Below, piece by piece: positions 1 to 13,200 of a stretch of 64,000 bases of DNA. The translations under genes and the position numbers were made by a program. The DNA comes from Ectocarpus siliculosus. Taxonomy: Eukaryota; Sar; Phaeophyceae; Ectocarpales; Ectocarpaceae. Each line of letters begins with the position of its first letter. Within the stretch, counting starts at the first letter, position 1. Below the pieces are notes generated by a model. The model was not told where the DNA came from. It was given only the letters and a program-made list of their open reading frames with translations, and did not search any database. The stretch covers positions 4,699,318 through 4,763,317 of the forward strand of contig FN649751.1 of NCBI GenBank assembly GCA_000310025.1, written 5' to 3'.

Positions 1-2362
1 ATATTAAGGGGGGGAAGGGGCAAGGGGGATGTTTTAGGGGGGGGGGGGGGGGGGAGTGTAGTTCGCGTCTGCAAGACTATCGGTAGACGGGAGTTTTGGG
101 GGTTGGTGTTGCCAGGGCGAAAGGCTCGCGATTGGTGTTAGCGGTGTATATATTACCGTTTCGACACTCCTCTTACTCCGTATGTTTTTGTTCCCTTCAC
201 GAGCAGAGAACACCGATATGGGAGAAATCTGGGTCTACGGCCGGAGGCGAAAAGGGACGTAGTCGTGGGTGGGAAAGGGAAAAAGGAGGGGAATCGGGTG
301 CAGGGGGGCTGAATGTTGGGTGGTCTTTAGCTGTAGAAGCATGCCGTGCTGAACGGAAATTAGAGATTCGTCTGCCACGTCGGATTTGGCGGAATCTGAT
401 TGCGTCCGTCCCTCTCTCGATCCCTCGAGGGGTATGGAGCGGTGTCAAGAATACGTTTGTAGTTTGCACATTGCACGCATGGTCACCATGCCAGCGTACA
501 TGCAGTATGGGTTAGCTGTTGGATGGTTACTACGTTGTTCCGCGCGTCGCTTGTGGCGTCGAGAGCCGTGCCGGTCCATGCCGTTATTTTTGTCGTAATC
601 GAGCCCCTCTTCTCCTGCACGACATGTTCGTTCCTTTTACGTTGAGTCATGTCTCGGGATGGGACCCAGGGGTGGTGGTGGGGGGGGGGGACCAAAGTTT
701 GTACATATGGGGTCCTTGGATTTGTTTTTGGGAAAGCCCCTGGTATTCTCGACAAGGATTAGTGGCCGTTTGTTGACGCCGACATCGGTCACTCTGAACC
801 TGGAGAAGCGAACAGATGCCCTGGAAACGCCGCAGGGCCGCCCCTAAAAGACAAACCATAGTTTGGAGGCCACTCGACCAAGGTTCCCACTGCTGCTCGA
901 GGCGTGTACCACGTGTTTCCCTGTCGTTTCCTGGTGCGGTGAGACGTAGTTCTGGTTTTGTATGTTTGGCGTGTGATGACTCCGCAGAGCAACTGATGGT
1001 AGGTCCGTCGTATCTATCCTTTTATCTTGCCTTCAAGGGCGATGTAGCGTTGACCCAGCTGGAGCGAGTTTGTTGCTGAATGCGTGGCCCCCGGGCGATG
1101 GTGGTGCTTTCTCTCTGTCTTACGGCACATAGTCCTTCGTACGGCGTATCTCTGCTTGACTAGACTAGCTGGCCAATACATACTGATGGCAAAAAAAATG
1201 GAGCGGATGGGGGGGGGCGCGGGGGGGGGTGGCGACTTTCACCCAACGAGGTGGTGGCCTGGTGGTTATCGCGTGCAAGTTTTGGCCTATGGCAGAGGAT
1301 GGGTCGAGTGTGCGTGCTCGGCCCAAAACTGTTGTCTAATCTGTTGCCTAATCTGTTGTCTACTTGTAGGCATCGTGCTTACCATCTCCACTATGCAGTT
1401 GTTTCTGTTTCTCCAGAAATTGTTGGTAGTTGCTGTCTCTGCATGGTTCTGTATATAGTTCGTAGGATATGGCGTTTTATTGCCCCGAGCCATGTTGGGC
1501 AGCAGCAGTAGCACGTAGGAGTAGTGGTGCCGAAGCCGAGGAACATCGGTAGGTCACAATAATAGATTGTTTGCCTTTTCCCAAATGATACAGTATCGAT
1601 CCGTTTCGTTTGTTCCTGGCACACACCGCAAGCCCCTTCGACGTTCCAGCAGGCAGGGCAGGCGGCGAAGTTTTGTCGGGCCTCTGGCGGAGACAGTGCT
1701 GTTATTTCGTCCATTCATCGGGATCGGCGACTGTTGGGCCATAGACGTACAAGCGCCTTGGCTACGCATGCTCTTCGAGCCTTCGCTTAGGCAGCTATTC
1801 TCCGTTTCTGAGAATAAGCAAAGCCCATTTGAGACAGTGGCAAGGCTACAATAATCAATAGTTCTGTATCTGGCAGGTCGTATTTCGTTTCGACATCGAC
1901 AACCAACCGTTCCACACTCCACAAACTGGACGCAACGATTTCTCTCATCGGCTCCATTTCGGGATCAAAATTACCTTCATCTGTGTCATTTTCCCCTCCA
2001 ACTAAATTACCGTAAGATGCGGCATGCTTTAGACCTTCTCGATACTTCCGTCAGTATTTTTGGCAAAGTGCCGCAGCGTTGTCGTGCGGTGGCTACCTTT
2101 TACCTCATTTGACCTATCTCGCAGTGGAAAAAGACCTCTCCAGCAGAAACACTGCAACCACATCAAATTGTCTCGCGACGCATCCAAATTTCGCGACGTG
2201 GCTCCTCAACATGGGCAATTGTTCGGCAATCGTCTCCCTCGTGTGATGTCGAGGCGAGAATGGCGTCCGAACGTCCGAACCGTCGTTGCACAGCGGCGAA
2301 GGGCCACAAATCCCGACACGAGAATCGATCAAAACGCCCACGGCTTCACGGACACCAAGCCA
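1..2362. other. Gene-poor left end; G-rich
   Basis: No reading frame here looks like a real exon: the open frames overlap on both strands and have unordered composition. Runs of G at 8-55 (including a run of about 18 G), 679-690 and 1210-1230 are G-quadruplex candidates on the plus strand. The right part, just beyond the stop codon of the minus-strand CCDC180-like gene at 2363, should contain that gene's 3' UTR. I see no poly(A) signal that I can name for this lineage. Confidence 0.5.
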
Positions 2363-4233
2363 TCAAGCCTCATTCTTGACTAGGAGGTCGACCAGCTGCT
2401 TCCACTTCGTCCCCCAGTGGGCCTCCTCATCGATCATTTGGCTGTAGCGCTCCTCTATTTCGATGATGTTGTTCTGGGCGTGGACGCCAGTGGGTGACAA
2501 GGTACACAAGCGAACGAATACGATTAGCGACGACGACAAGTAGACGAATGTTCGCATGAAGGGTTGGTCATGCTGAACAGTTTCTGTTACAAACTGGCGG
2601 TTTATGGGCTGGTTCGACGGTGGTAACGGTGCTCTGCGGCTCTATTGAAGCCGAAATCAAACCATTAGCCTATTATAGTCAGCCAAACCATTAGACAAGT
2701 CAGCGATCACTTGTTTAATGGTATGATTTCGGCTTCTAGATTATTTAGTTCGTCGTGGGTTCGAGACCCAGACTGGACACTTCGGGGTGGTTTTTTTCCC
2801 TGAGACCCTGGATACTCCCGGTCAGAGTATGGGTCACGGAAGGACTCATCTGATACCCTAGAACACTCTGCAGTATGTGGGTGGCGAGCGGTATGAATCG
2901 AACTAGTGATTGGACGGATAGTGGCACCGGAAAGGGGAGTCACCCTCCTCGAAAGTGAAAGTGCCCGGGCACACGATTCCCACGACTAACTTTTATTGAA
3001 GCCGAAGATAGTCTTATGGCTTGATTTCGGCTTCTGTAGCTCACATCTTATGGTTTGATTTCGGCAGAGTATCTCCGGTTTTCCGGAAACGGTAGGCACA
3101 CTGGGTTCCCGATACCTTAGAAAAGGTCATTCAAAGAACGTCTATGGGCACCACTGCAGATACACTTCAGAATGCAGCAGTACGGCTGACAGCATGTCGA
3201 CCGCGAGAAAAGAAGGATGAGAAAAGACAAACGAACCAGAAAAAAATCCCTAGGGACGGATGCTGGGGGGTGAACTTTTAGGGTGCACTCGTGCACTTTG
3301 GGGAGAAAACGTGTAGCCCTGTTTCGGTGATCTTACGGCGAAATGGGACGCGGCCAATACGTTTACGTAGAGTGTGTCGCCCTTATTCCCTACCCAAAGG
3401 TGTAAGATTGGGTGACCCTCTTTTACCGTAGCATTGCTAGGTTCGACCGCACCTTTGCTCTATCCGCCAGGCCCAAGATGATCTCGTCCCTCGTCGCCAC
3501 TGCTGCCCTGTGAGCTGTGGTGACGAACGTTTCGGCCTCGAGCGCCTCGCGGACCCCCTCCGCCCACGTTTTCACCTCTGCCTCTCTGTCTGCCGCCCGC
3601 CTCTTCGCCGCTGCCACCCCGTCGTCTTCTTCCACCTCCTCAGCACCCGCCGCGGCCGCTGCTTGCTTCCCCTTGCCGCCGCCCTTCCCCTTCTTCCCGT
3701 TGGCTTTGCTGCTCGCTCCGGTACCCTTTCCCGCCACTGTTGGTTCTCTTGCTATCGACGCTTCGTCGTCTGCTCCTGCCACTACCTTCGTGGAGTCGCC
3801 GGCATCAAGGCCTGCGAGCACGGCTCTGAAACTTTCTGTGGCAGATGCCATCCCTGCCGTCGCTTCCGTGGTTGTCCCTGCCGCCAGTATCACGCGAGTG
3901 AGGTCGGACAGGCCGATCGTTCTCCAACGCCGGCGCTCCCATTGACGCCCTTTCCCCCTCATGTCGGTACGTGAGGGGAGACCGCCGTCGTCACCGTCAT
4001 CAGCGGCGGCGGCAGTGGCAGCGGCGGTTGATTTCTTGCTCCCTCCTGCCGGCTGACTGTCTGCGATGGAGGCTTCCTGTTGTTGCTGCTGTTTCAGGAA
4101 CGTGCGCTCGGCCTTCCTCAGGCGCCGCAAGCCTCTTCGCTTCGGCTCGAGATCGTCGTCGCCCGGAAGCTTACCTAGGTCATCCACCATTACCACACTG
4201 TGTTAGGGGTAGATATAGATGGAAAGAGGGGGG

Positions 4234-4293
<60 letters not shown>

Positions 4294-7200
4294 CAGAGAT
4301 ACAGAGATACAGAGTCAACCACGAGAGAAGTGAGAAAATTAAGTGGGAGGGGTGCGCCTGTGCGCTTGCCTCATCCATCTTCGCGTCCAACGTGCTGTAG
4401 GTATCACTTTGAGCTATCTTAACCTTGGTGGAAGGGGACGGGTTTCGGAAATACCGTCTTGCGAAAATAGGTGCGTGCGTGCTTTGAAGGACGGAAGATA
4501 AATACCTGTCAAGTATTGCGGCGACGCCACCAAAGCAGCAGGCAACCCTGGCCGCATGTGTCTTCATCGCCGCCACCTCTTCCTTCATTAACTCCCGGCT
4601 GAACGACAATATCGCCTCGGTCACCTCCGCCGCTCGAGCGGCCTCGATGGCGAGGAGTTCGTCTAGCTCTTCGCGACGGTCGGCGGACCCGAAAGCGGGA
4701 CGGAGCTGTCGCTGGTGCTTGGTACGGGCTGCGGCCCAGACGGAAAGCGAGCGCTCGAAGTAGGCCTGCTGGTTGGTAAAAGGGTGGTGATGAGCGCTTG
4801 ATACAAGAAAGGGGCTGAATTGAGGGTGTATGGAAAACAAAGGTGGCTGCGCGCTTCCTACGACGTTTTTCGCGCGTGTCACCTGCTTCGCTTGAAAACT
4901 AACCATCGACGCGAGCTGGAAAAAGGGAAAACTTGTATCCCTTCTAAATTGATCCACATCATTTTCAGGTAGTGGTCAAGAATTGTACCCTGAAGCCTGG
5001 TGAAAAATACTGGAAGTACACATCATTCAGTTTCGCACCTCGCGCTGTCGCCTTCGAACGAATGCTTGCTGTTCCAGCCTAGAAGATAAGTCGAGCATCA
5101 TTACCGCCGGAGCGCGAGGTCCGGCCGAAACATCGCGAGGCACGGGGCGCTTGGCCACAAGAAGCTCGAACCGCTCCACCTGTCCCGCAAGGGAAACAGT
5201 TGGTCGGTGAACTGCGTGATCCTATCTTCCAAAGTGCACTTACTACTATCGTTTACGCGCGACTTGTTGTGCATGCCCCATTTCTATTTCCAGATGTTTC
5301 TAATAAGGTGATGTGTTTAACCACTTGTGAGCGTGATGAAGATGACCTAGGATTTAAACAAGCACGTCATGGTTTCCTCTGTTGGTTCATCGATCTGTCT
5401 GGCCAGCGGTGCCAGTATGCCGGTATTGGGAATCGCTTGTACATTTCACAGAGTTAGTAACCAACATAATCTTAGTGGCGAGCCCGTCCTCTCGTAGTCC
5501 TGGATGCTTGCACGATGTTGGATGTATCGCCCCCCCACCAGCTGAATGGTTTAAGCTTATGCGGCGTGAAAGTTATGTTCGCTACGAGGTCATTGCGCTC
5601 GTTCTTCTTCATCGTTTTCGTATTTCCTGTCCTGTCTGGACGGCGCATGGCCATTCGGCTGTAGGCTGAAGGACGGAGGGTCTTCGTGCCACAGTTTGAC
5701 TGCACTACAGTATTACAGATGCTTGGGGTGCGTGGCCCATTGTTGGGCAGGCGTGCTGGTGCCACTCGCCGTTACCTCTTGGCTGCAAAACCCGTGCTGC
5801 ATGCCTTACAATGCGTAGCGTTGCGTATTTTTTCCTTCACTCGGAGCTTCCACCTACACCCACCTGCCCTCTGAGTCGTCGTTTTGCCTCACTTCGGTGC
5901 CCGCCGTCGCCCAGAGCACGCTCACGGGATTCCCCAAGCCAGGCCCTGAGGCTCTCCGGGACGCCGGTCTCGTCCAAGAGTTCCCCCTTCCCCTCCGACT
6001 CGTACAGGAGGCGTGTTTCGGACCGGCATCGGCCCTCCAGGGAGTCGAGGGCGCCGGCGAACGTTTCCCCTTCCTGGGGCATGAGGGTTACCTGATGCGA
6101 CCAGTCGTTTTCGAGGGGGCGGTAGTTTCCGTCAGATGCGGGGGCGAAAGAGGAGGGTCTTGATGCTTCGGATGAATGTGGCTCCCGGCACCACATAATG
6201 CTTGCGAAGCTCTTGTCGAGTCTGGCGAACCTCGCGCAAAAGCACACCTGTTTCCACTTGGTGCTGGAATGACCTGCGGCGCAACACTACTATACGTAAT
6301 TGCTCAATCTAGAGCACTAACCAAGAGCAAATCTTCTACTGCGTGGCGCTCCTGGGAGGCTTGGGAGACCTCTTGCATGGTTTTTCATTACCTCAGGGTC
6401 GATTTCATCCCCGCCCACCTCCCTCTCCTCCTCCTCCTCCTCCTTCTCCTGCTCCGGGTGATGTGCCCCGTCTTCTCGCCCCACGCCGACGTCCACGTCC
6501 ACCCCCGGCACGTGTCGGTTCCGATCCACCCTCTCAGGCGCGGGGAGGAACTCCAAGAAAGAGGCGTGTCGGAAGAGGGCCTCTCGAATTGACAGCAACT
6601 TGCATCGCAGTAGCTGCGTTAGGGTCCGGTCGTCGTCGTCGGATTCGGCAGGGGCGGAAGACGTGACCGTGTGATCGCTCCTCCTGTCTTGTTCTTCTTG
6701 TGGTCGGTTGATGCTCCCACCCCAGCCCGGCGCCTGTGTGCGTGAAGGGTGGGAAGGGAAAGGTGTGGGAGACCATGGGTAGGTGGGTGGGATCCCTTAT
6801 GTACAGCCGCTCTGCACATGCATACTCACTCGTTCAAAACAACACGCCGGCCACCGCACCTCATCATAGTACCTGCCCCAACACATATCTAAATGAAGGT
6901 CTCCCTCCTGCAATGATTCCACAGTCACTGCCACAAACGACACCGATCGCGCAGGAATGGCGTCGAAGTCCATTCTCCAGAAGTCGAACATATCCTCAGA
7001 CAAATGGCGCTCATTTCTTCTTCTCTCCACACCTTCTCGTCGAGGTTTCCGGCCAGGAATGAGCCGGTATCGCCGACCTGACGGGATACCAGCAACCCAT
7101 CGAGGTCATTGAGGAGTCGATGTATCGTCTCCGCGCACCTCTCGTCCCTCATGATCACCGATCGAAGCCTCTCCTGGGCGTTCCGGCGGGGGGCACCGTA

Positions 7201-10200
7201 CCTTCACACGTTCGACACAGGGAGAAGAGATCAAAAATAAAAAAGAGTGTCAGCAAGAACAAGAGCAGCAGGTCGGCACGAGAGCGGTTTCAACTCGACG
7301 AATGACGAGAGGAAAAGAAAGAAGCGGTTTGCATATCTACATGTGTTGATCACGTTCCAAAGCACAAGGTCAATTGACGAGGGGCGAGGAGTAGCAAGGA
7401 GCGGAACTTGAAACCTTTGCCGTTGCGTGCACTAGGGTGTTTGTCATCCTTTGCCGTGGGCGCTCCGAGGATCACCCCACCCAGCCTATACTAGCCTGTT
7501 TTTACATGGTGCAGCACACTCACCCAAAACAACATGCTCCCGTCAACGACGACCGGTTCCGTAGTACCATCACAACCAGCTAACGGCAACACCAAAAACG
7601 GCGGCCCCCTCTTCGAGAAGAACCTTGTTCAGACCAGCTCAATGCCGGCCCAGCTCTCGCCGGTCGTTTACTCACAGTCGCCACCATCGTAGATTTTATA
7701 TGCTTGTTGTGGTTCACTCTACGACCGCGTCGTAGGCGATTTGCACCGACGTTTTAGTCACCTTTGTCCGAGCCCCTCGCGAAGCGACAGCTCCATAACG
7801 CAGCGCGAGTGTTCCGTCTTGAACGTTGTCTCGTCCTCCGCGCCTAGCTTGTGGTCTTCCCCAGCCTGCACCAATGCCTCCCGCCTCAACGCCACCGCTG
7901 CTGAAACCTGTGCCATCGGTGGCGGTAGCGCGGTGACGGCAGTGTGTGGCGGCTTCGGTTTGGTATCCCTTCGTTTCAGGCCTACGAGGTTAAGTTAAGC
8001 AAACCCTGCTGTCATGTTGGCGTTCCGAATGGATTCGCATTTTCTGTTTGTCGTGGACGTCGAACGCTGTCAAAGGGACTTGCGGGTTTGTCTCCTCCGG
8101 TTCCGTTCTTGAGGTGCGTACTTGCGCGTGCGTACGGTTCCCTATGACCATTAAACTCTCGATTAGAACACTTGCCTCCTCTCGTGGGTCCCGGAGGAAG
8201 CTTTCGAGTTCGTCCAGCTCCTGGTCGTCGTAGTCCCCTCCCTCAGCAAACGTCTGGAGATCAACCGGCAAGAAGGACGGGGGGGCGAGAGAAAGCGCGT
8301 GAGTGTTTGGGATGTGGTACTGTGGTGCTGTAAGCCGTGTAGTGATGTGGAGTATGTGTGCTGTGGGGTGGGGGGTTGTGCTGTGGGACCCGTCCACAAT
8401 CGAGTTCCCGAAGATGGTCATGAAAAAATCCAGACGGGAAACGGTCTACAACATTTTCCATGCCGAGCTTTCTACGCAAGGCACGAAACCCGTCGTCGGT
8501 AGACACGAATCCTTGCTCGTCGCAAGGAACAGCGAGAGAAACGGACGGCAAACAAGCTTGTCTTCCGCTGGCCGAGCACTCGAGAGCTGTGGTGCGCTGC
8601 GAGAAAGCCTACAGTTCTTTTGGTCTGAGGCAAACCGAACGCATACCTATCTTGCGATGTTTCAGCCAAAGGATTGCAGTTGCGATGTCTCTATGTATCG
8701 CCGAAGTCTTGTGAGGAAACAACTATGTAGACTACTTTATTATTTACAAATGTTGTGAACATCGTCGGTGACTGTTGCGAGGCATCGCATGAGTTCCCAT
8801 GAGGCTCCACGACGCTGCATGAGAGTGTGTAGGACTCCGCAATAGGAACTACACATGAAGCTCCACCTCTCTACCCATGGGCCTGTGAGTCGTGAGCCTC
8901 ATTGAAGGTTCTTGGGTGCTTCATGATTTTGAGTCGTGAGCATCATCGAGGGTTTTTGAGGCGCGCGCAACACGGTAAACATCGTGAAATCCTTTGCCAT
9001 GGAATCCCTGTCCACATCTATCTCTCGGGGCAGTGGCCACAACATTGCACGCACTTTGCACAGCCTCGTCATGTCGTCGCAGCTGGCGAGCAACCTCGCC
9101 GGCTCTTCCCTGATGAACCTCTCCAGCCTCGGTTGGAGAGCCTCGTGCTCTACCTCAAAGCTGGCCACGAGACGCTTGCACCTATGCCCATTTGGAAACG
9201 GAGTGCAAGGCGCGTGGCGCACAGAATGAGGTCTCACCGACGGAGAGAGAAATGTACAACACAGAACGGGTGCGGAGACGAACTCCGCCCCGAACAAGTG
9301 TGGTTATGAAACACTTCAAACGTTGTCTTGGTTGTCCTTTTAGGTAGGCCTGCAACTATCACATGTTATTGAGCAAACGGTGATCCGAAAGCCATACAGC
9401 AAACGAGAGGGCCTTGGCGACCAGTCTGAGGCTTGTTCTAAGAACGGGAGCATGCAGATGCTCTCTCGCTCTCTCTACCTCTCGTCGCGCACACCTCGCG
9501 CATACCCTTGTCTTCAATGCACGTTCTGTCGTCTTCTTACCTGGATTCCATGCCTTGCAGCGCCGCGACGCTGGTGGCGTCTTTGAGCCCTTCCGACATG
9601 CTTGCAAGCGCCTGCGAGACAACAGTCCAGGAGGAAATGAAAGTCATTGCTACGACAATGACTGGCGTTGTGTACACATGGTCTGGAGGGGGAGATGGTC
9701 AACGACTCATACGTGTTCGAAGAATGCTTCGAACCGTTCTTCGTTTCCGGCACGAAGGAACGTTGTACGTGAGACAGCAACGACTGGCCAGCCCCAGCCA
9801 TTTGTCCGGCATATTGACTCCGCATTGAATCATATTTATGGACCCTCACCCTCCACACCCCCGGCAGAGAATACCGTAGCGCAAGACTAGTCTGAGAATG
9901 CCAGTGCCCTTGGTATTCTTGTGGCCGACTTTCAACGGACGTACTCCTGGGGCGAAAGAGTTTGCTTGTTGCTACCGCACTCCTGGCCGCGGGCAATAGA
10001 ATACTCCTGCGCACGCCACCCCCCTTAGCGAGGCGTGCCAACATGGCTTCGACCACCATTGTGCTTCCTGAGTGTGCAACACTTTTACCTTTTGGAAAAC
10101 CTCTCGGGCGGACACCCCTCGCTGGAGCTCTTCTCGGAAGGCCTTCTCCTGCTCTGACAACTTGTCTCGGACCTGCCGGACGAATCTACAAAGGTCATGG

Positions 10201-13200
10201 CCAGTACACAGCGGAGCAGACCAATAGTGAAAGTTTCGGCGTCGGTAGCATTCCTTTTCGACTGCAGATCGGAGCATGTCAGCATGGCGATGCCGACCTT
10301 CTTGCTGATCTATTTTCTCTTTCTCTCCCGATCCTCCCTTTCCCCTCTGCCGATTCGGTCGAGGTGATCAAGCTGGACAGCAACAAGCAAAAGCAAAACA
10401 TCTGTCGAATGTGTCATCAAGTGGTTTATGAAAGCAGGGTCTGTGTGGGTGTTCTATCGTTCCTAACCAGAGTTGGATCAATGGGTTCTGCTTCCTTTCG
10501 CCCTGCCTTACCCTGCCCTTTTACCCTTCGGACATAACGATCTAGGCGCAATTAAGTTGATGTACCCACGGTCGCTCTCTTTGAATAATGGTTGTTACGC
10601 TGGTGGCCTCGGAACTTCGCGTCTTTGCCTCAAATAGTGCAGCAAAACAGGTAGAACAGCACAGCAGTAGCTTAGAACGCTTCTCAATGTGACCACAGCA
10701 GCAAAGCAACGCAACCACTATCACAATCACCCCCTCCATCGCCACCATCAACTACAACAACAACATATGTTCGGACGAAAGTGCACCCTGTTATCTGCTT
10801 TTAACGTGTTTGTCGAAGGAGTGCCTGCAATAGAAGATAAGTCAACTTCGACGCAATCCTTTTCGCGTAGTAGCATGTTACCTTCGGGCTTTCTGGCGGT
10901 GTGCGTGCAGCTCGCCCTCACGCGGTTGTCGCGACCCCACCTTCATGTTGTATTCGTCAGTTTGAGCAGACAGGCGGAATCCGACAGAAATGGCGTTTTC
11001 GAGGGAAAGCAGCAGGCGAGAGGCACTTTCTGGTGCGAACAGTAAGGGAGCAGCTGGAGGAGGCGATTATGGTACATGCCTCAAGGCATGGATTCCAATG
11101 CATTCCGTACGATTTGCGAATCTCGTCATCACCCGCCGGTCAACTTGGGACCGATCTGCGAACGAAACATGTGGTAATGATACCGTTACCTGGTCCCAGT
11201 TCATCGTATCACGCAGCGGCCTCGATCACTCCATCACTCAGAGAGAGGTTGGTATTAAGCGCTCGGAATGGGGGGACACCGCCCGCGAGTACAGACTCCC
11301 ATAGCAGGCGAACGCGCCTTTATCATTTTTGTCAGGTTGCCTAACCCCGAAAACAGTTTCACCAAAAGCGAGTACCTTCTAGCGGTTTCAGCCCACCATC
11401 TGCAGTGAAAACTTCCACTCTATCGACGAGAGGCAAGACACGTGTTAAGGTAGGGCGCACCGCCGCACCTCTGTCCTCCCCTTCCGCGGCCAGTGCTTTC
11501 GCAGCCGCTCCTCGAGCTCCTCGGACAGATATTCCTGCGCCTCGAGACACGCGCTCTCGGCCGCCGCCACCCTGACCGCCGCTCTGGTCTCGGTTCTCGA
11601 CACCAGATCGTCCCTGAGCGAGGAGAGCAGGGCCGAGGCTTCCTCTACGGGCATCGACAGCTGCGGGACGCACATGCACACAATAACAGCAAGGAAGGTT
11701 CAGACAGGTCTGGACACTAACAACCTTTTCAGTTGTTGGCGTTGAACTGAAACGTTGGCTCCTACCTTTGTTTTTTTCGGATGTGAGGGGAACACGATGG
11801 GCACATCGTGGTGGGTGGGTGGCGGACCTTTCCGCCGCCCTTGTGCTAGAAAAAGTCTCGGAGAAACGCCTAAACACTACGATCCCGAGTATTGAGCGGA
11901 TGCAACGCTACCGTAGGTGGAGGAGGTTGCAGAGGAAGCCAAGGGGAAAACCCCCATTTATCGAGCGCTCGCTCCTCCCCGTTCTCGCCTCCAACGTGCC
12001 CACCAGCCACCCCCTCCCCAGGAGCGAAATCATCTGCACAACCTGCGACCAACGACGGCATGCTCCCTGGCTGGCTGACAAGAACCGACCTCTTCCATGA
12101 CCACTTCTCCCGTCGGGTCCCTCGGCACGAGCCTCTCCTCCGCCCGGCGCCGCGCGGCCTCTTCCTTACGGAACTCCCGGTGCCGCTCCACCTCTCGCTT
12201 CACCTCCTCGTACGCCTCCAGCACCGAAGGGGGCTCGGGCGCCGTTTCCAGCGCGGCAACCTCCTCCGGGGTTGGTGGTGTCGCCGCCGCTGCTCTCTTG
12301 GCCGGCTTCTTTCCCTTACCGCCGCCGTTTTTGCTGCCCTTCTTGGCCGCCTTCTCCGCCTCTTCCTTTGCTTGCGCGCGTGCCGCGGCTTCGGCGTCCG
12401 CGGCCGTTCGGAACTGTTCTACCTCTTCTTCGGAGAGCTCCCGGAACCGCCGGTCCCTGGAGAGAGAGAGGGCGAGAGAGAGAGAGAGGGAGGCAGGAAG
12501 GTGGGTGGGGAAACGGGGCAGAGAGACGAGGCGTGACAGTCTTCGCCAGGCTTTCCCGGAATGAACGGCGGTCCTCTACTCAGCGCATGACATTGCATCG
12601 ACCGCGCAAAGATTTGGACGCCTGCACGTGGGAACGCGTGATGCTGTTGGCTAACGTAGCGAGGCCTTTCAGCTCTTGCCCCCCACCTCCCCCAGACACA
12701 TTGACCGCACCTCCTGTCGAAGTATTCCTCCAGGCCTTCCGCTCCCTTCTCAAGCTCTAGCGCCTGCAGGTCCTCTTCCTCTAGAGGAACGAACCTCCCC
12801 CTCCAGTACCTCGGAAGATTTTTTACGGCGGCAGCAGCAACGTCAGCGGCAGACATGGCGGGTTCTCCTTTTCCTTTCCCTTTCCCCTTGCCCTTCTTGC
12901 CGTCGCCACCGCTCGCCGCCGCGTCGACTGCGGCAGCTGTTTCGGCGCCCTGACCCTCTCCCCCCTGCGGCGTTGTCTCTGGTCCGTCATGCTCCTCGTT
13001 CTCTTCGTCGGTGGCGCTGCCGGTCTCGTCTCCTTCGGTGCCCTCTTCGTCGACAGAGGAGGACAGGAGGTCCTGCGCGACCTCGTGCGGGGTACGGTCG
13101 ACGACGTAGTCGATCGCACCGGCGGAGGCATCGCCGCCACCTCCTCCCGGGGCCCTGTAGGTGACGGGTTTCGTGTCACTGCTGTCGGCTTCCTCTGGAC

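Larger units (their letters stand above)
3453..11660 (-). other. DUF4456-like C-terminal domain of the CCDC180-like gene
   Basis: The exons from 11660 leftwards carry the C-terminal signature of the family: KHWPRKGRTE, then RxxEL and HRQKARR, GMESR, a T-F-A-E-G-G-D turn, GLGQRYGAPRRNAQERLRS, CRSETRLLYESEGKGELL, VPESLRAWL, ELL and the LRPAFG helix. The last large exon (3453-4197) contains a lysine/glycine- and alanine-rich insert before the final helix. The choice of donor at 3451-3452 (AAAG|GTGCGG) rather than 3425-3426 is made because only the former is in phase with the terminal exon 2363-2473. Confidence 0.72.

Noticed and set aside
2745-2927. GGTTCGAGACC and GGTATGAATCGAAC strings resembling tRNA T-arms
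   Set aside because: No matching A box, anticodon arm or acceptor stem could be folded around either; they lie inside a MITE-like repeat.
3423-3452. Exon end at 3427 using donor ACG|GTAAAA
   Set aside because: It leaves phase 2, and no acceptor of the terminal exon fits; the donor at 3451-3452 joins in phase 0.
11359-11468. Open-frame extension beyond exon 11469-11660
   Set aside because: The donor GAG|GTGCGG at 11467-11468 leads in phase to the next exon with the expected HRQKARR motif; the extension has no such continuity.
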